Shown here one piece after another: positions 1-5,489 of a stretch of 5,489 nucleotides of DNA. The notes beneath the pieces are model-generated. The model had not been told where the DNA came from and ran no database searches. It saw only the letters and a program-made list of their open reading frames with translations. The position numbers and the translations under genes were made by a program. The stretch spans positions 1 to 5,489 of the forward strand of contig CAMLHP010000139.1 of NCBI GenBank assembly GCA_946479805.1. The letters are read 5' to 3'. Origin of the DNA: an uncultured Gemmatimonadota bacterium (lineage in GTDB: Bacteria; Gemmatimonadota; Gemmatimonadetes; Gemmatimonadales; GWC2-71-9). The stretch's first letter is position 1. The number at the start of each line of letters is the position of its first letter.

Positions 1-22
1 CCACGCCCCACGCCCCACGCCC
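1..22. repeat. Three tandem copies of a 7-bp unit (CCACGCC)
   Basis: Three perfect head-to-tail copies of CCACGCC lie at 1-7, 8-14 and 15-21, followed by one more C. The array touches the window edge, so its true copy number is unknown. It ends five bases before the -35 hexamer of the repressor promoter. It could be a slippage-prone simple repeat in the intergenic space. No function can be read from the sequence. Confidence 0.7.
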
Positions 23-26
23 GGTC

Positions 27-62
27 TTGACAGATCTCCCCGTTACTGTAAACGTTTACAGT
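27..62 (+). promoter_or_regulatory. Probable sigma70-type promoter of the operon
   Basis: TTGACA at 27-32 is a perfect -35 consensus. With a 16-18 bp spacer the -10 element would fall at about 49-56, where only poor matches occur (TAAACG at 49-54, AAACGT at 50-55). Transcription would then start near 60-63 and give a leader of about 30 nt. The putative -10 lies entirely inside the palindromic operator, so a bound repressor would block RNA polymerase. The -35 is seen directly; the weak -10 and the start site are inference. No other convincing promoter was seen before the receptor or the hydrolase. Confidence 0.5.
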
Positions 63-65
63 AAC
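42..65. promoter_or_regulatory. LacI-family operator, perfect 24-bp palindrome
   Basis: GTTACTGTAAAC (42-53) is followed directly by its exact reverse complement GTTTACAGTAAC (54-65), with no spacer and no mismatch. The core TGTAAACGTTTACA with a central CpG is the classic operator form of LacI/GalR-family repressors, whose hinge-helix leucine inserts at the central CG step. The repressor encoded 25 bp downstream has that leucine (L54) and an 'ATVSR' recognition helix, which suits this core. The site overlaps the expected -10 region, so it should mediate repression and autoregulation. I found no second copy in the window. Confidence 0.9.
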
Positions 66-90
66 TCCGTCCGATGGGCGGGACCGCAGC

Positions 91-1119
91 ATGATCACCA
101 TCCGGGATGTGGCCCGCGAGGCGGGCGTCTCCATAGCTACCGTCTCCCGCGTCTTCAACAACGCTGACGCGGTTGCGACCGATACCCGGCGCGAAGTCCG
201 GGCGGTGGCCGCCCGGTTGGGCTATTCCCCGCACGGCGCTGCCCGGAGCCTCATCACCCGCCGCACCGCAACCATCGGCCTCATCCTTCCCGACCTCTAT
301 GGCGAGTTCTTCTCCGAGCTGATCCGGGGAGTGGACCACGCGGTTCGGAGCCAGGGTTACCACCTGCTGGTTTCGAGCTCCCATGCCGACCGCGCCGAGG
401 TCGATGCCGCAATGGCCCTGATGCGGGGCCGGGTGGATGGAGTGGTGGTGATGCTGCCTGACAGGAAGCAGGAACATGTCCCGCTGGCACCAAGTCGGCT
501 TCCGCTGGTCAGGCTGGGAGGAGCGCCCCACAATGGCGATGGGGACGCGATAGTCATCGCCAACCGCGAGGGCGCCAGGGCCATGGTGCGCCACCTGGTG
601 TCGCTGGGCCACCGGCGCATCGGGGTAATCTCCGGTGCGGCCGGCAACTCCGACGCGGAGGAGCGAATTGCGGGGGTGCTCGACGGGCTGGCAGATGCCG
701 GCCTGGGTCAGGACGCCTTGCTCAGGGCGGCGGGTGACTTCAGCGAAACGTCGGGCTTCCGCGCAGCCCGGGAGCTGCTTCGCTCCGATCCCCGTCCCAC
801 CGCGATATTCGCCCTCAACGACGCCATGGCCATCGGGGCGCTCGCGGCGCTCAGGGCGGAAGGCGTGAGCGTACCGTCGGAGATCGCCGTGGCCGGCTTC
901 GATGACATTCCCATGGCACAGTTCCTCGATCCTCCCCTCACAACCGTGCGCGTCGATATCAGTGCCATGGGCGCGCGCGCTGCCAATCGAGTGTTATCTC
1001 ATCTCGGCAACGGGCCGTCCGGCTCGGGCGTCGAGATCGTTCCCGCCACCCTGATGGTGCGCCGCTCCTGCGGCAATCCCGAGGCGTGGCGTCCCACCAT
1101 CCCGGAGAGTCTTTCATGA
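91..1119 (+). CDS. LacI-family transcriptional repressor
   Basis: This 342-residue protein has the usual length and layout of LacI/GalR regulators. Residues 1-48 form the helix-turn-helix (ITIRDVAREAGVSIATVSR; I15 and A16 occupy the base-reading positions equivalent to Tyr17 and Gln18 of E. coli LacI). Residues 49-56 are the hinge helix (AARSL, with L54 as the minor-groove leucine). From about residue 60 comes a periplasmic-binding-protein-like sugar domain. Its family landmarks include H174-RRIGVISG, R192 in the 'R..G' motif, N243-DAMAIGAL and G269-FDD, all positions commonly tied to ligand binding or the core fold. The ATG at 91 is chosen because it gives the canonical N terminus; its ribosome binding site is weak (GGCGGGA). 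The gene is first in the operon, directly behind its probable operator, so autorepression is likely. The effector is unknown; an oligosaccharide released by the downstream hydrolase is a reasonable inference. Confidence 0.96.
   Translation: MITIRDVAREAGVSIATVSRVFNNADAVATDTRREVRAVAARLGYSPHGAARSLITRRTATIGLILPDLYGEFFSELIRGVDHAVRSQGYHLLVSSSHADRAEVDAAMALMRGRVDGVVVMLPDRKQEHVPLAPSRLPLVRLGGAPHNGDGDAIVIANREGARAMVRHLVSLGHRRIGVISGAAGNSDAEERIAGVLDGLADAGLGQDALLRAAGDFSETSGFRAARELLRSDPRPTAIFALNDAMAIGALAALRAEGVSVPSEIAVAGFDDIPMAQFLDPPLTTVRVDISAMGARAANRVLSHLGNGPSGSGVEIVPATLMVRRSCGNPEAWRPTIPESLS
1104..1119 (+). promoter_or_regulatory. Ribosome binding site and ATGA stop/start overlap
   Basis: GGAGAG at 1104-1109, inside the last codons of the repressor gene, lies 6 nt before the receptor ATG at 1116. 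The bases ATGA at 1116-1119 hold both that ATG and the repressor stop TGA. This fixes the receptor start. The in-frame GTG at 1086 would put ten polar residues before the signal peptide and is less likely. The overlap implies translational coupling of repressor and receptor. Confidence 0.85.
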
Positions 1120-4025
1120 GAGTCCCTGTCTGGGTCCGGCTGCCAGCGCCACTTGCAATGCTCGCGGCCCTCGCGCTCCTGACCGTCCTGCCCGGGTCGA
1201 TGATGGCCCAGACGACCACCGGTCGGGTGACAGGCGTCGTCACCGACTCGGCCGGCGCGCCCGTCGGCCAGGCTGACGTGCTTGCCATATCGACATCCAC
1301 CGGGCTCCGTCGCACGGCGCAGACTGACGCGTCTGGTTCCTACAACCTTCCAGCACTGCCGCCGGCCCAGTACCGGATCGAGGTGCGCCGGATCGGCTAT
1401 GGGCCCCAGGCCCGGCTGGCCACGGTCGGCATTGGACAGGTCATATCAATCGACTTCCAGCTGGGTACTTCGATAGTGCAGCTGGAGGACATTGCCATCG
1501 TATCGGAGCCCACGGTCGAGCTCCGCACCAGTGAAGCAGCCACCAACGTCAGCGAAGCCCAGATCGAAAACCTGCCGACCGCCAGCAGAAACTTCCTGGA
1601 TCTCGCGGCTCTCGCGCCGGGCGTAAATGTCTCCGAGGACCGGGTCAACGGGACCGGCAAGACCTTCCAGTCGGGAGCGCTGCCGGCCAACAACATCAAC
1701 GTCTTCGTGGACGGGGCCAGTTACAAGAACGACGTGATCAACGGCGGCGTGGTGGGGCAGGACGCCAGCCGCGGCAATCCCTTCCCGCGAAATGCCGTCC
1801 AGGAGTACCGCGTCATTACCAACAACTTCAAGGCCGAGTACCAGAAGGCATCCAGTGCCATCATCACCACGGTCACCAAGTCGGGCACCAATACCTGGGA
1901 GGGCGGCGCCTTCTTTACCCTCCAGAATGAAGGTCTGGTGGCGCTCGACTCGATCAACCGGATCCGCGACACCGCCGACGCCAACTTCGAGGAACCGGCC
2001 TTCAGCCGATACCTGGCGGGCCTGAGCGCGGGCGGCCCCATCATCCGGGACAAGCTGTTCTTCTTCGGGTCGTGGGAGGGCAACTTCCAGAACCGGGACG
2101 GGGTTGTGCACTTCAACGGCACGCCGGCTGCCTGGCCTGCAGAAATCTCCGCCCTCGAGGGTGAGACCAACCCGGCCAACTTCCGGTCCAACCTCTTCCT
2201 GGGCAAGCTGACGTACAACATGAGCGAGAACCAGCTGCTGGAGTTCACCGGCGACTGGCGTCATGAGACGGACACGCGCGGATTCGGCAACCAGTTCTCG
2301 GGGCCCGACCGTTCGTTCTCGGCGTCGGAGAACCTCAAGCAGGATATTGCCACCGGCCGGGTGAAGCACACCTTCCTGGGAAACAACTGGGTCAATGAGG
2401 CGTTCGTAGCCTACCAGTACTACAACTGGAACCCGGACCCGACCGATTTCACCACTGTAGGTCGCGAATATCGTGGCTTCGGCGTGATCGGAGGCCGCGA
2501 CTCCCGCCAGGATATCTCCCAGAAGCGGTTCTCGATCCGGGACGATATCACGTTCACCGGCCTCAAGATGAGCGGCGATCATGTGGTCAAGATGGGACTC
2601 AACGTGGACTTCGCGTCCTACACGCTGAACAAGCAACTCAACGAGAATCCGTTCTTCATCTTCGACGCCGTCAACAACTACGCCACCCCGATCGAGGCCC
2701 GGTTCGGTTTCGGCAACCCGCTGGTCGAGGGTTCCAATACCCAGTGGGGCATCTACGCCCAGGACGACTGGTCGCCGACTTCCCGGCTCACGATCAATGC
2801 AGGCGTGCGCTATGATCTCGAGTCCGGGCCCTACAACCTCGACTTCGTGACGCCGGCGAACATCGTCGATTCGGTCACCATGTTTCGCGATTCGCTTTTC
2901 GTGGACGTCGATCCGGCGGAGTTCTTCACCGACGGCACCCAGCGCTCCGCCTTCAAGGGAGCCATCCAGCCGCGGCTCGGTTTCTCCTATGCCCTGGGCG
3001 AAGCAGGCTCTACGGTCATATTCGGCAGCGCCGGCATCTTCTACGACCGGATCAACTTCAATTCGTTCATCGATGAGTCATACCGGGCCCAGCATCCCAA
3101 CTACAATTTCCTCTTTGACGAGGACGGGGTGCCGGACGGTAACGACCGGATCATCTGGGATGATTCATACCTGAGCCGGGAAGGCCTGGAGGGCATCCTG
3201 GCATCGGGCACGGTGCCTCGCCAGGAAATCTTCCTGCTGCCCAACGAGGTCAAGCCGCCCAAGTCCTACCAGTTTACTGGCGGCATCCGGCACGACTTCG
3301 GCGGCTGGAACGGTTCCGTCAGCTACAACGGTGTGCGGGGCAGGAACGGCTTCTCGTTCGAGTGGGCCAACCTGAGCTTCAATCCCGCCACCAACGACTG
3401 CTGCGTCAGCATCAACCAGTCGGCTTACCAGAACATCCTGGTGGCCAACAACGACGTGCGGACATGGTACGATGCGGTTGCGGTGCAGGTGGACCGGCCC
3501 TACCGCGCCGGACTCGATGGTGAGGTCGGCTGGGGTGCCGGGGTGGCCTACACCCTGTCGTGGGCGGAGCAGGAAGGCAATGACCTGTTCAGCTTTCCGC
3601 AGGTGGCCCTGCAGCCGCGACACCCGACCGGCTCCGATCAGACCCACAAGGTGGTGGCCAACTGGATCCTCGACCTGCCGTGGGTCTGGGGCATCCAGTT
3701 CAGCGGCCTCGCCACCCTCGCCAGCGGCACGCCGGTGGACAGCGTGTCGTTCGCCGGTGGCCAGCGTTCAATCCTCGGGCAGACCCGGGGTGAGTTCTAC
3801 CAGCGCATCGACCTTCGGTTCCGGAAGGATTTCCCGGGCGGCATGGGGGGCGCGCGGTTCGGCGTCATCGCGGACGTGTTCAATGCGTTCAATTCCACCA
3901 ACCTCGGATGCTACAATACGACCGCCGTCAACGGCGACGGCAGCGTGAATCCGGACTACGGCAAGGCGGGCTGTATCATCACCGACCCGAGGAGACTGCA
4001 GCTGGGCCTGGAATACGACTTCTAA
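1116..4025 (+). CDS. TonB-dependent outer-membrane receptor with carboxypeptidase-regulatory-like domain
   Basis: This 969-residue protein probably imports a ligand, here likely an oligosaccharide, across the outer membrane using TonB/ExbBD energy. Residues 1-31 are a signal peptide: basic start, hydrophobic core around 13-25, probable cleavage after SMMA. Residues about 35-117 form a carboxypeptidase-regulatory-like beta-sandwich (GRVTGVVTD at 36-44, later 'RRIGYGP'). LEDIAIV at 123-129 may act as a TonB-box-like segment. Residues about 150-258 are the plug (LPTASRNFLDL, 'NINVFVDGASY', ending TVTKSGTN). The rest is the 22-strand barrel, ending in GLEYDF with a terminal Phe, the usual barrel-assembly signal. 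Architecture and length match Oar-like receptors common in Gemmatimonadota and Acidobacteriota; there is no SusD partner as for SusC. It has only four cysteines (C762, C763, C932, C953). It is translationally coupled to the repressor upstream. The substrate is inferred from the neighbouring hydrolase only. Confidence 0.95.
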   Translation: MRVPVWVRLPAPLAMLAALALLTVLPGSMMAQTTTGRVTGVVTDSAGAPVGQADVLAISTSTGLRRTAQTDASGSYNLPALPPAQYRIEVRRIGYGPQARLATVGIGQVISIDFQLGTSIVQLEDIAIVSEPTVELRTSEAATNVSEAQIENLPTASRNFLDLAALAPGVNVSEDRVNGTGKTFQSGALPANNINVFVDGASYKNDVINGGVVGQDASRGNPFPRNAVQEYRVITNNFKAEYQKASSAIITTVTKSGTNTWEGGAFFTLQNEGLVALDSINRIRDTADANFEEPAFSRYLAGLSAGGPIIRDKLFFFGSWEGNFQNRDGVVHFNGTPAAWPAEISALEGETNPANFRSNLFLGKLTYNMSENQLLEFTGDWRHETDTRGFGNQFSGPDRSFSASENLKQDIATGRVKHTFLGNNWVNEAFVAYQYYNWNPDPTDFTTVGREYRGFGVIGGRDSRQDISQKRFSIRDDITFTGLKMSGDHVVKMGLNVDFASYTLNKQLNENPFFIFDAVNNYATPIEARFGFGNPLVEGSNTQWGIYAQDDWSPTSRLTINAGVRYDLESGPYNLDFVTPANIVDSVTMFRDSLFVDVDPAEFFTDGTQRSAFKGAIQPRLGFSYALGEAGSTVIFGSAGIFYDRINFNSFIDESYRAQHPNYNFLFDEDGVPDGNDRIIWDDSYLSREGLEGILASGTVPRQEIFLLPNEVKPPKSYQFTGGIRHDFGGWNGSVSYNGVRGRNGFSFEWANLSFNPATNDCCVSINQSAYQNILVANNDVRTWYDAVAVQVDRPYRAGLDGEVGWGAGVAYTLSWAEQEGNDLFSFPQVALQPRHPTGSDQTHKVVANWILDLPWVWGIQFSGLATLASGTPVDSVSFAGGQRSILGQTRGEFYQRIDLRFRKDFPGGMGGARFGVIADVFNAFNSTNLGCYNTTAVNGDGSVNPDYGKAGCIITDPRRLQLGLEYDF

Positions 4026-4040
4026 ATTTGATCAGCGCGA

Positions 4041-4070
4041 GCCCCGTCCGCCTTCCGGCGGGCGGGGTTT
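4041..4070 (+). terminator. GC-rich intergenic hairpin, possible weak terminator or mRNA-processing stem
   Basis: Sixteen bases after the receptor stop, GCCCCGTCCGCC (4041-4052) can pair with GGCGGGCGGGGT (4057-4068) around a TTCC loop. The 12-bp stem has two G-T wobbles and is otherwise Watson-Crick. Only three T's follow (4068-4070, the first inside the stem), so it is a poor intrinsic terminator by the usual U-tract rule. It lies between the receptor and a hydrolase gene that shows no promoter of its own. Partial termination or protection of the upstream message, lowering hydrolase output relative to receptor, fits best. There is no T run on the opposite side, so it is not bidirectional. 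Confidence 0.6.
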
Positions 4071-4085
4071 CGCTGCATTACTGCT

Positions 4086-4090
4086 GGAGG
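4086..4090 (+). promoter_or_regulatory. Ribosome binding site of the hydrolase gene
   Basis: GGAGG at 4086-4090 lies 8 nt before the ATG at 4099, close to ideal Shine-Dalgarno spacing. It supports this start, as does the lipoprotein signal peptide that begins there. It is a stronger site than the one before the repressor. Confidence 0.85.
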
Positions 4091-4098
4091 ACCGGCCA

Positions 4099-5489
4099 AT
4101 GCGAGGCACTGGCGCCCTTCTCTTTGCCGCGGGCACCCTGGGCCTCGCGGCCTGCTCACCGCCGTCCGCACCGGATCAGTTTGAGCGGCCGCTGACGCTG
4201 CGCGAGACCGCCTTTCTCGACACCCTTTCCCGCCGCAGCTTCGACTTTTTCTGGGAAACTCCCGATCCTGCCACCGGCCTCACGCCCGACAGGTGGCCCT
4301 CCCGCACATTCTCCAGCATCGCAGCCGTCGGATTCGGCCTCACGGCCTACGTGATAGGCGCAGAGCGGGGCTACGTCTCCCGGGCCGAAGCGCGGGACCG
4401 CACCCTCGCCACGCTGCGGTTTTTCTGGCAGCTGCCACAGGGTCCCGAGGCCACGGGCACCGCCGGGCACAAGGGCTTCTTCTATCACTTCCTGCAATAC
4501 GGCAGTGGGCTCAGGTTCGAGAACGTCGAGCTGTCGACCATCGACACCTCGCTGCTCCTCATGGGGGTGCTCACCTGCCAGCAGTACTTCGATGGGTCCG
4601 ACGCAGCTGAAGCCGAGATTCGTGCTCTGGCCGATTCGCTTTACCGCCGCGTGGACTGGGCGTGGGCCCAGCCGCGCGCCCCACTCGTCACCATGGGATG
4701 GAAGCCCGGCGAAGGATTCCTGGACCATGACTGGCGTGGGTATGTGGAGTCGATGATGCTGTACATCCTGGCGCTGGGTTCTCCCACGCATCCGGTGGAG
4801 CCCGACGTCTGGCCCGCCTGGACCTCCACTTACCAGTGGGGTGAGTACTACGGCCAGGGCCACGTCGGCTTCGCGCCGCTGTTCGGCCACCAGTTCTCGC
4901 ATCTCTGGATCGATTTCCGGGGCATACAGGACGGGTACATGCGGGGCAGGGGCATCGACTACTTCGAGAACTCGCGCCGGGCAACTTATGCCCAGCAAGC
5001 GTATGCCATCGACAATCCCAATGGCTGGAAGGGCTACGGCGAGCTGAGTTGGGGCCTGACCGCGTGCGACGGCCCGGCCGATGCCACACTTCCATTCGGC
5101 GGCAGCGACAGGCGCTTCTTCAGCTATGCGGCGCGGGGGGCGTCGTTCACCGAGGTTCGCGACGACGGCACCATCACGCCCCACGCCGCCGGGGGTTCGA
5201 TCGCCTTCGCGCCCGAGATCACAGTCCCCGCGCTGGTCAATATGCGCGAGCGCTTCGGCGACCATCTCTTCCAGCAGTACGGATTTCTCGACGCGTACAA
5301 CGAGTCGTTCACATTTGATGCCGCATTGAAGCACGGCACCATCGTCCCCGGCGTGGGGTGGTTTGACGGGGACTATCTGGGCATCGACGTGGGACCCACC
5401 CTCCTCGCCATCGAGAACCACCGCTCGGGCCTCATCTGGGAACTGCTGCGCCAGCACCCGGCCATTCAGAGGGGCCTCAAGCGCGCAGG
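4099..5489 (+). CDS. Glucoamylase-like family lipoprotein (Pfam Glycoamylase / GH144-like), 3' end outside window
   Basis: 463 codons are visible with no stop. The protein starts with a lipoprotein signal peptide: hydrophobic stretch at residues 6-18 and lipobox LAAC with C19 to be lipidated. The next residue is Ser, not Asp, which favours outer-membrane sorting. From about residue 35 it matches the family of (alpha/alpha)6-barrel 'glucoamylase' proteins: RRSFDFFWE, FSSIAAVGFGLTAY, GFFYHFL, E144-LSTIDTSLL, D211-WRGYVESMMLY, GHQFSHLWIDFRGIQD, D287-YFENSRRATYAQ, GLTACDGP, FAPEI, and GVGWFDGDYLGID near residue 430. Characterised relatives include GH144 endo-beta-1,2-glucanases; the same domain occurs in cyclic beta-1,2-glucan synthases. 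Acidic residues such as E144, D149, D211 and E217 are candidate catalytic or sugar-binding groups, but I cannot assign them here. Members usually end soon after the 'RGLKRA' segment, so probably only some 10-20 residues are missing. It likely trims a glucan at the envelope for the receptor upstream. Family is confident, substrate tentative. Confidence 0.92.
   Translation, partial: MRGTGALLFAAGTLGLAACSPPSAPDQFERPLTLRETAFLDTLSRRSFDFFWETPDPATGLTPDRWPSRTFSSIAAVGFGLTAYVIGAERGYVSRAEARDRTLATLRFFWQLPQGPEATGTAGHKGFFYHFLQYGSGLRFENVELSTIDTSLLLMGVLTCQQYFDGSDAAEAEIRALADSLYRRVDWAWAQPRAPLVTMGWKPGEGFLDHDWRGYVESMMLYILALGSPTHPVEPDVWPAWTSTYQWGEYYGQGHVGFAPLFGHQFSHLWIDFRGIQDGYMRGRGIDYFENSRRATYAQQAYAIDNPNGWKGYGELSWGLTACDGPADATLPFGGSDRRFFSYAARGASFTEVRDDGTITPHAAGGSIAFAPEITVPALVNMRERFGDHLFQQYGFLDAYNESFTFDAALKHGTIVPGVGWFDGDYLGIDVGPTLLAIENHRSGLIWELLRQHPAIQRGLKRA

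Noticed and set aside
1086..1115. Upstream GTG start giving the receptor ten more residues
   Set aside because: The ATG at 1116 has a properly spaced GGAGAG and begins directly with a normal signal peptide; the added residues (MASHHPGESF) would place polar sequence before it.
1446..2636. 396-codon open frame on the minus strand, opposite the receptor gene
   Set aside because: The translation shows no recognisable domain and is rich in Val, Glu, Arg and Gly as expected from reading GC-rich codons backwards. The plus-strand receptor is continuous and clearly coding across the same bases.
1116..4025. Receptor as a SusC of a SusCD pair
   Set aside because: The next gene is not SusD-like, and the plug and carboxypeptidase-regulatory-like domain resemble the Oar-like group rather than typical SusC.
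4078..4083. TTACTG, matching part of an operator half-site, upstream of the hydrolase gene
   Set aside because: Only six bases match, with no inverted partner and no AAACG core, so chance is the simplest explanation.
4156..5457. 433-codon open frame on the minus strand, opposite the hydrolase gene
   Set aside because: It is a codon-bias shadow: the plus-strand frame carries a lipoprotein signal and a full set of family motifs, while the minus-strand product resembles nothing I know and has no convincing ribosome site.
1..5489. CRISPR array, tRNA/rRNA gene, insertion sequence or attachment site
   Set aside because: No spaced long repeats, no tRNA- or rRNA-like sequence, no transposase and no terminal inverted repeats were seen; nearly all the window is occupied by three intact-looking genes.

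Overview
The window is 5489 bp of GC-rich bacterial DNA, with strong G/C preference at third codon positions. It looks like one tightly packed plus-strand operon: a LacI-family repressor, a TonB-dependent outer-membrane receptor, and a lipoprotein of the glucoamylase-like family (Pfam Glycoamylase, which includes the GH144 beta-1,2-glucanases). The receptor has a carboxypeptidase-regulatory-like N-terminal domain, a 'RRIGY' segment inside it, and an 'NFKAEYQKASSAIITTVTKSGTN'-type plug end. Together with the GC content this suggests Gemmatimonadota or a related Gram-negative lineage. The assignment rests on recalled family resemblance, not a search.

Layout. Bases 1-90 are the control region. 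They hold three copies of a 7-bp repeat, a consensus -35 hexamer (TTGACA) and a perfect 24-bp palindrome with the TGTAAACGTTTACA core typical of LacI-family operators. The palindrome sits where the -10 element should be. Bases 91-1119 encode the repressor. Its stop codon overlaps the ATG of the 969-residue receptor (1116-4025) in an ATGA junction. A 73-bp gap (4026-4098) holds a strong GC-rich hairpin with a short T run, then a good ribosome binding site. The glycosidase-like lipoprotein starts at 4099 and is still open at the window end, probably missing only a short C-terminal tail.

How it may work. The repressor probably binds the palindrome and controls its own gene and both downstream genes until a sugar ligand releases it. 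The lipoprotein would cut a glucan at the cell envelope, and the receptor would import the oligosaccharide across the outer membrane using TonB energy. By family membership beta-1,2-glucan is the best substrate guess, but the sequence does not prove it. No SusD-like binding lipoprotein lies between or beside the genes seen here, so this is not a classical SusCD locus.

The genes belong to known families. I see no clearly new kind of system. The points worth a second look are the operator/promoter arrangement, the translational coupling of repressor to transporter, the intergenic hairpin, and some residue-level oddities in the receptor and hydrolase.
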